From Vespula vulgaris (taxonomy: Eukaryota; Arthropoda; Insecta; Hymenoptera; Vespidae): a stretch of DNA of 64,000 nucleotides. Of this stretch, positions 12,051 to 22,679 are shown one piece after another. Both the position numbers and the translations under genes were made by a program. Location of the stretch: positions 18,863,558-18,927,557 of the forward strand of contig NC_066587.1 of assembly GCF_905475345.1 (NCBI RefSeq), written 5' to 3'. Positions within the stretch are counted from its first letter, which is position 1. Each line of letters begins with the position of its first letter. The notes under the pieces were generated by a model, which was not told the DNA's origin, made no database searches, and was given only the letters and a program-made list of their open reading frames with translations.

Positions 12051-12559
12051 AAACAGCAACGACGGCCGAAGGAAAAGGAAGAAGGTAGATTTTCGAAGAA
12101 AGTTGTCTCCGCGAAAACACGTAGAACGTCGGTACAGCTTGTATGTAGGTTGGTCGTCTCGAACGAGCAATCACGGTCATAGGAGGACCCATCTGCGGGA
12201 TTACTCGGCTGTCTATAATAGTGGTATTAGGCGCTTCCACCTTGCAGCTGAGTTTCTCCCTGCTCCTCCTTCCATCTACCGAGCGTTCTCTCCGTCTACT
12301 TTCTCGAGGCTCTTCGATTACGAAAAGTCTGCCTCACCGTGCCACTCTACTAACTTGACAGTCACTAAGGGATGCTCGAGGATCGATCCTTCTCGCTAGC
12401 TATATGCAACCTGATGCATTTTAATACGCTGCCTATCGCGAAGCCCTTGCCCACATTTCCCTCCGAATTTTGCAACAAATAGATACGTCGGTGTAAAAAA
12501 TCATCCCTCGAAAAGGAGCAAAGAGTACGGTAGCTCGAAAAATTAATGTCAGCTCGTAA

Positions 12560-12900
12560 TGCGATCATTATATAATTAATTAATCAGCCTCTAGCACAAA
12601 CGTGAAAATGCATCATTTATCGGATTAAGTAACGCAAATACGGAAGGCGATTTTTCCTTCGCGTTGCTTCGCTATCCAATATCCATTATTTAATCATGCA
12701 TTACTTTGTCGATCTTCGTTCGAACGAGATTATCCAGCCGTTTACTAACTCCCGTTGAAATGTTTAACGATAGTTACATAATACCAAACGGTACCATTAT
12801 CTCGTAATCCAAATAAGTATTCTGTTACTGCGCGCGCCTACGTTCGCTTCATTCCTCTTTCCCTCTGTAGGACGAATGATTCATTAATTCAATTAACGTT
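12560..12900. promoter_or_regulatory. possible regulatory block with ATTA clusters
   Basis: Tandem ATTAATTAAT near 12575, ATTTAATCAT near 12690 and further ATTA cores near 12885 are typical homeodomain cores. No frame here looks coding. The regulatory role is inferred only from motif density. Confidence 0.2.
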
Positions 12901-13438
12901 GCATCTTTTAAGCGTCAAAATGGAACGTCCTCGCAAAGGCTCGCGCGTTCGGTTTATCGGTAGCTACACCGATCTATGAATATTCCAAAGCGCATCGTTT
13001 TAACCGCGTATATTCGAGCAAACAGAGGGAATATTCTTCCTTTGAACGCGCTTTCCTGTTTCGAGTCTCCGTTCGAGATCATTTCGTTCGGAAGAAATTC
13101 GTTTCGGGAGTTCTCGCCTATATCGATCTTTCGGCTTTGAATATCGTAGAACAGAGGAGGAGTTTTACGTCTCGACGAGCACTGCCTTCTCGAATTTCGA
13201 CGATTCTTTGCTTTTTCCTTTTTCTTTTGTTTCCCTTTGTTTTTTTTCGTCCATCTCTCATCGACGAAAAAACTCGTGGATAGACAGACGCTCGTGGTTG
13301 TACGCGTCGTACGTGGATAAACGAACGGTGTCAGTCGAACGCGGAGAATCGAGCCGACATTTGTTTCTCTTTGCTCGATCGTTTCATCGATGTAATACGA
13401 TTGAATACGTTAATACGGCTTGTCCCGTATAATATATA

Positions 13439-13456
13439 CGTAGGTACGTACCTACG
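13439..13456. repeat. perfect palindrome CGTAGGTACGTACCTACG
   Basis: 18-base perfect palindrome flanked by AT-rich arms (TAATATA / TATATTA) that extend it as an imperfect inverted repeat to about 13425-13470. Confidence 0.85.
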
Positions 13457-14869
13457 CTTATATTATCCACGTACATGTAACTATTATCAAGAGATACGTA
13501 TTTACACGTGGTACATTTAGTATGCATGTATCTACGGTATATCCATTTTACGCGTTATATACGTACGACGCATTCGTTAGGTAAATGCCTGCTATAAATA
13601 TGGACCTGCGCTCGTACATCGAAATACTCGTCTCGCGCGATAATCGATGAAAATCGTGATTAGCGATTTGGAAAACATCGTCGAGGCATTTTATCGGCGA
13701 AAGATCGAGAGGAATCGATACTCGGACGACCTCGCGACGGTGGGTGCGCGCGCGTAGACGCGGATACACACTTGGAAGGAATTTTGCCGATTTTCGAGAT
13801 CCTCGCGGCGAACCAGCCGGACATCCGACGTAATCCTTTCGAGATCAGCGCGAGACGTGCACTCGCCGAAGGCTCGGAAGAGTGGCGGAGGAGAGATCGA
13901 GGTCGGTTCGGTGGTCGTACGGCGACGCGCCACCAAGCTCGGCCATTATCGCGCGAACGTAGCAAATCCGAAGCGACGAGTCAGCCCGTCGTAAATACAG
14001 GAGAGTACACGCGCCGAGTTTAATTCGATTAGGGCGCGATCATCGGATTGCTCGATCGTCCGGCATCCTGAGTTCGCCGTTTCTATTCCATTCTCTCGGC
14101 AACTGCACGATCCGCACGCTTCCCCGACTAATGCTCCTTACGATGGATAATCTCGCTCGTGCGAGTTACGTATTCATTTTCAAACGTTGTACTTACTTAT
14201 CGAACGACGAATGCGTCAACGATCGACAATCGAATCCTTCGTGACAACATCGATCTCTCTACGTGGGGCGCTTATCGCGACGAGCGCTTTGATATTTACC
14301 CATCCACGTCTCCTAAGTATGTTTGCGCGGGTTTACTCGACGCTGCTTCGCCTCGTCGATGCGTCGAGCGTGAATTTTCCCAATTTTTTATCAGGAACCG
14401 CGAATCCATCCGATTTCGATCGAATCGAGTCGAGCGACGAGCGAGTCGGAAACCGACGTTTGTACGGGCGGTGGGAGAGGAGGGTGCATCGCGTTTACCC
14501 TTCGTGCCGGGCCTAATGGCACGGATTTCATTATGTTGCGTTTACACGGACGCGCGGGAGAACGCAAGGGTTATCCAACGAGTCGCCGTCAGGCCGGACG
14601 ATTCGGTATGCTAAATTGTTGTCCGAGCAAATTTGCTGCCCTCCGACTCTGGATTCATCCTCCCCCCCCCCCTCTCTCTCTAATTTCGCGAGAAAACGCA
14701 GCGCCCTTTCGGTTACCGAACGTTAAGGAAGCTATCAAACGATCGATGATCGTAAAGCCATCGTTGCTCCTACGTCGTCGTAGCTGGCAACGATAAAATA
14801 TCATAAATGTACGCTCCAATAACGAGAGGGGCGATAGCAAGAGCGGAGAAGCGGCGTTTTGTTTGCACG

Positions 14870-14986
14870 TCAATCTGCATAATTATCGAGTGTCTCGATG
14901 AAATCTCCGAGATCTAGCTCGACGGGGTAGTCGTTCGGATCGATGAACAGGAGCGAGCGGAGGATCCGGAAGGTAAGAGCCGTGGG
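14870..14986 (-). CDS. candidate terminal exon, unknown protein
   Basis: Minus-strand frame of 38 codons ending in TGA at 14870-14872. It reads ...RILRSLLFIDPNDYPVE, then LDLGDFIETLDNYAD. In the core, nearly every codon ends in C or G (TTC CGG ATC CTC CGC TCG ...), well above background, and the acidic C-terminus resembles a natural protein end. The plus strand is blocked by stops across the same bases. The weak point is the 3' splice site: AG after GCGA at 14987 (phase 0) or AG four bases earlier in the minus-strand reading. No domain is recognised. A plus-strand GTAAGAG at the same place also makes a donor-like match, which I regard as coincidence. Confidence 0.42.
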   Translation of the reverse strand, partial: PTALTFRILRSLLFIDPNDYPVELDLGDFIETLDNYAD

Positions 14987-15224
14987 CTTCGCTTTAAAGC
15001 GCGGTAAACATCGAGAAGCTCCGTTATGGAAATCGAAGCGCGTTACGCGCGTGAAAAGCCGCTTTCCGCGCGACGCCTCACCGCATATTCGCTTGTAAAT
15101 TTCTCGCCGTCGCCTTGCATCCCTTCGCCCCTACCTCTACTCCCCTCCGCCCCGCCAGCACTTTTTTCTAGAGTACGATCGAAACTCCTAGCTCGCCCGT
15201 TGCCACGAGCCAAACGGATGTCAC

Positions 15225-15262
15225 CTTGCGCGAGATGGACTGGGATCATTGATTGAGCCTAC
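15225..15262 (-). CDS. candidate 38-base microexon
   Basis: On the minus strand an approximately 80-base pyrimidine tract (15265-15345) ends in CCCAAG. The following 38 bases are open only in the frame VGSINDPSPSRA plus two bases, then CAAG/GTGACA, a fair donor. Reading through the donor gives an immediate stop, which fits an exon end. The phase (two leftover bases) does not match any obvious acceptor of the 14870-14986 exon, so an intermediate exon or a different partner is needed. Confidence 0.2.
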
Positions 15263-15566
15263 CTTGGGAGGAGAGAAAAGAAAAAGAGAAGAAGAAAAAG
15301 GAAACGAAGAAAGGAGAGGAACATAAAGGAAGGAAGAAGGAAAACAAGAAACATTAATCGCTCGCGAACGAAACGAAGACCATTTTTCTTTCGTTAATTC
15401 CCTGAACGCGAAGTAATTGGACGTTGTCTTAATCCGTTTCCGAGGAGGAAGGGCGTTTTAAGCGAGAAAGAAAAGGTTCCTTTACGGCTCGCGAGCAACT
15501 CGAGATTCTATCTCCTAACGACGAACCCACCCACCCACTCCCTCCCGATGCGTGACCGGGGTCAAG

Positions 15567-15860
15567 ATGGCACCGTTAGACGGCGTTTCGTGCTCTCGCT
15601 CGCTCGAGGAAAGAACACGTACCGCCGCGAAAATAAGCTCCGAAGTTATAAGCGCCGTGGGACGCACGGGAACGCGAACGATCTACGTGTTTATTAGCCG
15701 GCCAATAGGAAGATCCTCCCGTTATATCCGTCGGTCCGGATATACCTACTTATCCATTACCCGTTACAACTACGTTCCCGTTATCGGTCCTTTGTACGAG
15801 GAAAATTCCTTTCTCGTCGAATTATTACGCGTCGATCGTAATATTCGGCATTTTCCGTAA
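15567..15860 (+). CDS. candidate ORF or first coding exon, unknown protein
   Basis: True ATG in a good context (AAGATGG), open for 97 codons to TAA at 15858-15860, starting MAPLDGVSCSRSLEERT. Codon endings are near background. It may be the start of the plus-strand gene whose end is at 16594-18888, but no donor with the required phase is convincing. It may also be a chance frame. Confidence 0.15.
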   Translation: MAPLDGVSCSRSLEERTRTAAKISSEVISAVGRTGTRTIYVFISRPIGRSSRYIRRSGYTYLSITRYNYVPVIGPLYEENSFLVELLRVDRNIRHFP

Positions 15861-16593
15861 TATCGCTGATACACGGAACGATCGAAAATTGAGATCGCTC
15901 GCGTGTAAGCTCTCGCAAACGTTTAATGAACGTTCATATCGCACGAACCGATGAAAAGAACGAATAGAGAGGAGTCTTATTGTCGGTGAATACGTCAGAG
16001 AGTACGTCGAGATGGAACCCCGAGAAGAAGCGATATAGGAGCGAGAACAAAAGCAAATAGGTAGAAGGAGGATGCGGGCGTACGGCGGCAGGGATTCCGC
16101 GAGAACACTAATCCCTCGTTAGTAAGGATTATGGCATGCGCTACTGCATCGCTACGAACGTGCAAAGCACTTTGACATGGCTGCGTGTCAAGTTGCAACG
16201 TAGCTAGTTACTTGTTCCGATAAGTACATCTAATTGGCACACACTGTTTCGACGCTAGAAACTGTCCGATTGCCTCCCCTCTACGTTTGTCTCTGGATAG
16301 AGAATCCAGTTAGTAGTTCCCGTCGTGCGGCTCGAATACCGACGCATTGCGGGACATTGAAAGCCGGATTCGATAGCGGATATTATGTCGTTGCGAAACT
16401 GATTCAAATATCGATCGTGCACGATCTAGCAAATTTCCTGGCTAGTCCTGGGGAGTCGAGACTCTTTCGATCGATTAGACTCCTTCACCCGCCGTAAACT
16501 TCATTCTCGAAAATTTGATATTATGGTAACGAAAAGAATCGCTCTCGACTGTACTTTCAAGATCTACGCTTTTCTCTTCCACAGGTGGTTGAG

Positions 16594-16726
16594 AAAGGAG
16601 ATCGGGATTTGTCACGAGCGAGGATTCGGGAGTACGCCCGACGGCAGGAAGCTTCGTGACTCTCGGCTGGTTGCTTCGGCCCGAGGAGAACGAGATCGAC
16701 GCCACCCTTCCCGACTCCTCGTCCGA
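16594..16726 (+). CDS. candidate internal exon of a plus-strand gene
   Basis: A strong acceptor tract (CTTTTCTCTTCCACAG) ends at 16584, with a second AG at 16593; an excellent donor GTAAGT starts at 16727. The frame that continues correctly into the next exon reads ...FVTSEDSGVRPTAGSFVTLG, then WLLRPEENEIDATLPDSSSE, with about three quarters of third positions G/C. This frame has a TGA just after the first AG, so the exon must start at the second AG (16594) or slightly later; that is the main weakness. A minus-strand frame (16475-16963, 162 codons) shares the same wobble positions and is the competing reading. No domain is recognised; the acidic stretch suggests a cytoplasmic tail. Confidence 0.38.
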
Positions 16727-17090
16727 GTAAGTTCTAGGTCTTCCTCTCGGACATGTAAATATTTTAGGAATCGCGCGTTCCACCGAATAGAGACGAGAGC
16801 GTCTCGAGAACGTCCAGATCGATATATCCTCTTGGCCTTCCCAATGTTTTCGTAACGCTTTACACGCGGACACGATAAAATTATTAAGAGAACGATCGTT
16901 CGAACTTCTGCTCCAACGAAATAGGAAACGATCGAGTTCTTTGCCTATCTCCGAGAGAGCCACTGTACGAGGATTTTAGAGGCGAATTTTACGCGTGAGG
17001 TTCGACGCAATATTCGACATCGTATATATTACTTGTCAATTAAATAGGAGCGCGGTAGATGCGTGCAAATCGAGTTAACGGGAGACATAC

Positions 17091-17225
17091 CGTGGTGGAA
17101 AAGTATCGAACCGTGAAGGTAGGCGATAGAAGAGAAAGGATGTAACGAAAGCCGACGCTTGCGAAAACAACGTTACATAGCCGGAACGAAGTATAGTAGT
17201 CATCGTCGAAGGAAATGCGTTGCAT
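17091..17225 (-). CDS. candidate first coding exon, unknown protein
   Basis: True ATG with A at -3, 45 codons, then GTATGT after ACCACG. Reads MQRISFDDDYYTSFRL, then a hydrophobic stretch up to TVRYFSTT. Past the donor the frame goes on to a stop at 17040. It lies within the proposed intron of the plus-strand 16594-18888 gene. Codon endings are near background, so this is weak. Confidence 0.17.
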
Positions 17226-17685
17226 CCTTTTTCCTTCTCCGCTCTTCTTCCTTCGCCTTCTCTTCTTCCTGCACCTCCTTTTTTCCCTCTAATTACATCG
17301 GTAATTATGAAAGTGCCTTATTATTATCAGCTAGAACTCTCTGGCTCGGCGGCTCTGGTAACGAGCGAACGGACGCGGACGTTGCAATATTCGTACAAAC
17401 GTTTCTCCCGTTGATCGTTGCTTTATTTTCTATGCCAACTACGAATTGCTTAAGCGAAGGACTTCGATATGTAAAGAAATTATGTACCATTTTTTGCCAG
17501 CTCCAAAAGTTGCGCTACATTTTATCCGGAAAGAGCAATTAGACGCGTTATTCAAGTTTCCACTTTGAAAGCATTTCGGCAAACTAATTTGCGACGTTAG
17601 CTTAACCATGCCTGGTTTCTCATAACGTTGAATGTACGAGTACGTTGGTATTAGAGCTTATCGTTAATGCGTCCATTATATACAT

Positions 17686-17734
17686 GTACATACATACATA
17701 CATACATATATATATATATATACACCCACACACA
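17686..17734. repeat. (CATA)n/(TA)n/(CA)n compound repeat
   Basis: CATA units running into alternating TA then CA. The phrase GCGTCCATTATAT occurs on both sides (about 17669 and 17742), suggesting a small flanking duplication. Confidence 0.9.
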
Positions 17735-18113
17735 TATTGGTGCGTCCATTATATGCATATATACACCGTGTACGCTCTTGAGGAGATGCACGTCAAAGGG
17801 TTACAAATAAATATTCGCACGGCCTTGACGTTGGGATAACCGGCCATGCTAATTGTGACGAATGAGTTAAAAGGGGAATTTGAAAACGGAAAGGCCATGA
17901 GCGAAAAAGAGGTATAGAAAGGGGAATAGAGGTGGAAAACAACGAAACGAATAAATTTCACGTTTCGAAGCAGAGAGTATCGTCGATCTTCGTTGACGCG
18001 AACGATCGATCGATTCTTCTCGTTCGACGATCGCCTTCGTTTCGTTTAACGCTTTGACGCCTCCCCTTCTGTTTTTTTTTTTTTTTCGAACGCATCGATC
18101 GCGTTGCTATTAA

Positions 18114-18420
18114 TTGACTCTCATTCGACGAACGTTCATCGTACGCTACGATGGTATTTTGAATATAGATAAACTGCAGTCCGTATACAGTATCCGATAT
18201 CCAATTTCAATAGATCCATGCAAATATCTTTCACAATTTAATAGCTATGCCAAGAAATTAACATTCTATATAGAAGTGAAATGGTTTGGAAAAAGACATA
18301 TCTTGGATAGATCAATCTTCCTCTATAGAAAGTTAATTATTGTTTGCACCGATAACATATAGCAATTAAAATAGGACATCCCGAGTAGACGGGTATTTGT
18401 ATGAAATAAATCAAGATACG
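18114..18420 (+). other. AT-rich, CG-poor island with open frame
   Basis: Composition differs from both flanks: few CG, many A/T. The plus frame 18114-18362 is open, with a basic, aromatic-rich product (LTFYIEVKWFGKRH). It lies inside the proposed 16726-18822 intron. It may be a decayed insertion or a lineage-specific segment; no family is recognised. Confidence 0.2.
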
Positions 18421-18624
18421 ACCCTCGGTTGCATCGAGGTTTATTACCGATGAAGTACCAATTAATTAAGTACTTTGACAGTCGTATAAATTAGAGAGAG
18501 TTCCGGATCGATAGCGAAGGAAGAAGAAAGGTCGAAGAAAAGGAAGGAAGTGGTAGGGAGTTGGCGAGGTATTGTGAAGTCGCTCAAACTTGGACAAAAG
18601 ACTGGTGAGATAGAAAGAACGGGG

Positions 18625-18625
18625 C

Positions 18626-18663
<38 letters not shown>
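18625..18663. repeat. (GT)n(GA)n compound microsatellite
   Basis: About nine GT units followed by about ten GA units. Confidence 0.95.
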
Positions 18664-18821
18664 ATGGCGAAGGGTAAAATGGATCGAATAAAGAAGGTCG
18701 AAGGCATAACGGGCGAATATGTATTTTTAGCCATCTCTTAAAGAAGGCATAAAGCTGCGGTCGATTACCGCTGCGAAATAAAAATTCCGTTCTCCCACCG
18801 TTCCGTTCTCTTCTCTTTCAG

Positions 18822-18888
18822 AAATCACGAAGAAGGGTACGATAATAAACGAGCCAAAGTTCGCTTTAATGAATCATCGACGCGTTAA
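18822..18888 (+). CDS. candidate terminal exon joined to 16594-16726
   Basis: The strong acceptor TTCTCTTCTCTTTCAG ends at 18821. One base completes the Glu codon left open by the 16726 donor; then 21 codons follow, reading NHEEGYDNKRAKVRFNESST plus Arg, to TAA at 18886-18888. Other joins give quick stops or an Arg-rich oddity, so phase agreement supports this pair. KVRF fits the RVxF docking motif of protein phosphatase 1 (established motif; binding here is inference). No AATAAA was found nearby downstream. Confidence 0.38.
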
Positions 18889-19812
18889 ATCAAGTAGAAA
18901 CTCAAAGTAGGTATTTCGATATCGTACCGAACATTGTGCTCGCTGAAAAAGGTTTGTCTCGGAAAAGTCTCGACAAAGAACCGTCATTTTTCGATGGACG
19001 ACGATACACCAAGATTAAAGTCTCGTCCGACGTCTTACTATGATTACCCGACGTTCTATCCAAAATGCCAACGAAGCGGGCGAACGAGCGAACCGACGGA
19101 TAGATCTTTGGGATACGACGGGACGAACACGAAGGACGAGCCTCGGAATCGATAACGAAAGAATTTCGAACGGGTCGAGGTTATCCGATAAACGCGAAGG
19201 ATGGACAAAGGAGGCGGAAAGAGGCCGTAGTCCGAGACCAAGGAGCGCACGGATGAAAATTTCATTTCGTCGTATATCCTGCGCGATGGTTGCGCGTGGA
19301 TACATCAAACGTGGAAGATGTAGATTTACGAGAGAGAGAAAGGGAGAGGGAGAATATTTTCGGAACAAGTAAAATTATCGAACCTTCTTTCATAGCCTCT
19401 TACACACGTTAGATAAAATTTATCCGACGTGAAATCGACGTTTACGTTCCCGTCACTCGGCGAATCGAAAGGAGAATTACTTATGTAGCGATAAAAGTTA
19501 AGCCGACAGAAAGTACCAGTCGTATTTTCCAAGGATCGACGATAACGTCGTTTCAACGAGTTTAGTGTAGTTTAGCGTAGATTAGAGTACGAGGAAGCCG
19601 CTTCAAAAGGAACGCGACGTGGAGGTTTACTAGCCTCGCTCGTTTCTAAATTTATGCTCTCGAAAACGCGCGACACCATCGTTCTACCGATTGGCACGAG
19701 TTTCGATAATGGCAAAGCCGTCGACGCGTGGTTCGGGCTATACGTCAAAGTGAATTACGGATACAATGATCGTAACACGGCGTGCTGTATCGAAAGCTGA
19801 GAGGGTAAGAGG

Positions 19813-19831
19813 AGGGGGGGGGGGGGGGGGG
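19813..19831. repeat. poly(G) run
   Basis: About 18 consecutive G on the plus strand after GGAG. Confidence 0.95.
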
Positions 19832-21274
19832 ATGGAGGAGAGCGGAGAGAGGAGACGTCGAATGGAAACGTTGTAATTCCATTATTGGTTTAATCAAGAC
19901 GAACACGCTGCACTTGGACCGGACGAGACCGATTTGTATCGGCGAAAGATGATCGATCGTTTGATAAAAAATCACCTACCGACAAACGAAACGATAGGAA
20001 CTCGCGTTATTAGACGTATCGACGCTTTCATTCGCAGAAAAAAAAAGATTTTCATTCGTATTATATGCGTGTACATACGTTTTACTCGCCGACGTAAATT
20101 TGTGTCAAAGAGAGATAAAAAAAAAAAGAGAGAAACAAAGAAGGAGAAAAGAAAAGAGAAAAGAAAGAAATATAACAATGATAAAAGCATCGAATAACGG
20201 TAAACATATTTAACACCGGCCCGTAACGAGACGAAGCAGGGTTGGTAGTGGCGAAGTAGCACCGCCGCGGCCTGATTAAAGTGTATACACATTTTCTCCC
20301 AGCAAACATGTACGTATATGCATGTACACGCTCGTATATAGTTACCTTGCGAGGTGCCCGCTAGCGTGGTTAACAATTTTCGCAACGCTCGCCGGAGATA
20401 ATAATTATTCATCACGAGTATTCGTCAGTACGATATTACGCAGGAGCCACAATTGTACCGCTTAAAAGTATATTATAAATAAGGAAAGAGAGTCGTGTTT
20501 CCGAGTTAATTGGATTTAGTTGGGAAGCGCTATTACCTTTGCTGTTATTCGACGAATAAAAAAGGAATCGCGCGTTGTCACGACGGTGCGGTATCCGGCA
20601 TTAATCGCGAAGAATCGATCGAGACAAATTTTTCTTGAAAAAAGGATCCTAAACGGACTCGCGATTTAATGACACGGTAAAGCATCGCGCGAGAGAAATA
20701 AGAGAAAAGAGGAGAGCATTCTTTTCCTTTCTCGTTCCGCTCCACTTTCTTGGTCCATTTTATTTCCCGTCGCAAAGCAAAGCTTTTTCTTTTTTCTCTC
20801 TGTGTTTCTTCCTCGCCTCCCCACTCTTCCCCTCTCTCCTTTACCTCTTTCGCGTGGCAACGCGTCTATCCATCCACTTTTGCTGAGAGACTTGAAAAGA
20901 GAGAACGAGGAAGAAAAAGGGAGGAGAAGCTCTTACTCCTTACTTCATTACGACTTAATTCACCTCGGCAAGAAACTCCTCTCCGTTGCCGGCAAGGACT
21001 CACGATAGCTTGTTCTTCGAGGAGAAAAAAGAAGGAGAAGGAGAGAAAAAAGAGAAGGAATCGAGGGAGGAAAAAGAAAACGCGAGGCGCGGCGCCATGG
21101 CATATAAGTGCAAAGAAAAAGAACGAGAGAAATTTTTCTCCGAAGTAGATTTTTTTCCTTTCAATAATCGAATAACGTTACCGTATTTCTTTTTGTCATC
21201 GTAATCTTTCCACCGATTCCAATTTTATTTTCTCGTCGTTGTACTTACTCTACGAACACCTGTACGCGTGCACA

Positions 21275-21276
<2 letters not shown>

Positions 21277-21306
<30 letters not shown>
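21277..21306. repeat. (CT)n microsatellite
   Basis: About fifteen CT units. Confidence 0.95.
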
Positions 21307-21313
<7 letters not shown>

Positions 21314-22304
21314 CACCGACTCACCGGCTTCCCGATCTGAATAAAAAGGAAGAGCAAGGAGCTCGGCAAATTGATTGGTCGAACGGAGGAGTAATCCCTA
21401 TCTTGTACGTAGCCGGATATTAGTAATTTCGATAAGAAGGATCGGACGAAGCTTTGGCCAAGAAATAAAATTGGTGAGCTGCCCTAATTTACTTGGGAGA
21501 ACGAAAACAATGCGAAGAAAAGGAAAAAGGAGGATAAGGAACGGAGGACGAAGATGAAAGAAAGAAAGAAAAAGAGAACAGAAGGAGGAGATGAAACGGT
21601 ACGGGTATTTACCGGGCCGGTAATAAAATTATATTGTTACATTAAATTGTTATAAAGTTATAATGGATATCGCGGCATGGCTCGAGGCTCGACAGCACCT
21701 TACAACGATTATGCCAAAAATTCTATCGAAATAAGTCCGGTGCTGAGGTGGGACGGCGAGCTTGTACGTCCTCTTTTTGCTCGAGTTTAGCCGATCGTCC
21801 GATAATAATTATCGGCTGTTAACCCTTTGGTCCTACGATACACGATCTTTCGACGCGTCCGACGTTACTTTAAATCTTCATCCCTTATTACGTGCACTCT
21901 AGGTGTCTAAGAAGGATCGACGGAGACGAGACTTTCTTTATTTTCGTCGAATTTCGAATTTCGAGATCGAATCTCACGACAATAGGAAAAAAGTAGGGGT
22001 CGCTCTGATTCTCGTGACTCGAACATCGACTACTTTCCTAAATCGCTTCCATTCACGGAGATATCACGAAATCGTTTCAACGAGGAACGAACTTTCTCGA
22101 AATGTCTTGGCTAACACGCTAATATGTAATCGATGAAACAGAACGCACGTCTACGAGGCAGTGGTACCGTCAAACGTCCGTCGGATTTCGTCCCTTTCAC
22201 GTAATACCCTTTCAAACTTTATTGCAACTTTGCAAAAGTCGTCTCTACGGAACGCGTTAGAAGTTGTACAAGTTTGGAAATCGCCGCTATCAAGATGGTC
22301 ACGT

Positions 22305-22394
22305 GAATACCTACGTACGTATGTACGTACGTACCTACGTGCATACGTAGAAAGTTACATAGGTAGGTACATAGGTACATAAATGTATGTATAC
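22305..22394. repeat. GTAC/TACGTAGG palindromic array
   Basis: Repeated GTACGTAC, CCTACGTA and TAGGTACA units that are self-complementary; part of a family of similar patches across the window. Confidence 0.85.
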
Positions 22395-22588
22395 AGTGTC
22401 CAAACGAACTACGTGCCGTACGGTGCGTCCAATTTTACTGCAAAATAAATTTCGAAGGCTCTTTGGTATACTTGCATTTTAACGTACAAACATTGTACAA
22501 ATTGCTATTTCTTTCTTTGAAAAACTTTTTACTGGCATCCTGTTGAATATAAAAATCTTTGAGAAATTTCTTTCTACCCTTACGGAGG

Positions 22589-22679
22589 AGACAACGACGG
22601 CGTCGACGACTACGACGACGACGATGGCGACGATGACGACGACGACGACGACGACGACGAAGAAGACGAGGATGACGGT
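22589..22679. repeat. (ACG)n trinucleotide repeat
   Basis: Imperfect ACG/GAC units over about 90 bases. It can be read as poly-Thr or poly-Arg, or on the minus strand poly-Val, without any sign of a real gene. Confidence 0.92.

Larger units (their letters stand above)
10609..14869. other. intervening stretch with repeats and open-frame islands
   Basis: Contains (GAAC)n, (GAG)n and (CT)n repeats, a GC-rich patch at 11640-11780, homeodomain-type ATTA clusters at about 12560-12900 and a CG-palindrome cluster at 13430-13560. Frames around 12049-12330 (minus) and 13664-14020 (plus) are open and protein-like, but have no convincing splice pair and compete with other open frames. Confidence 0.45.

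Noticed and set aside
11779..12399. 206-codon plus-strand ORF
   Set aside because: Runs through GAG and CT repeats (poly-Arg and poly-Ser/Leu); other frames are equally open and no splice signals support it.
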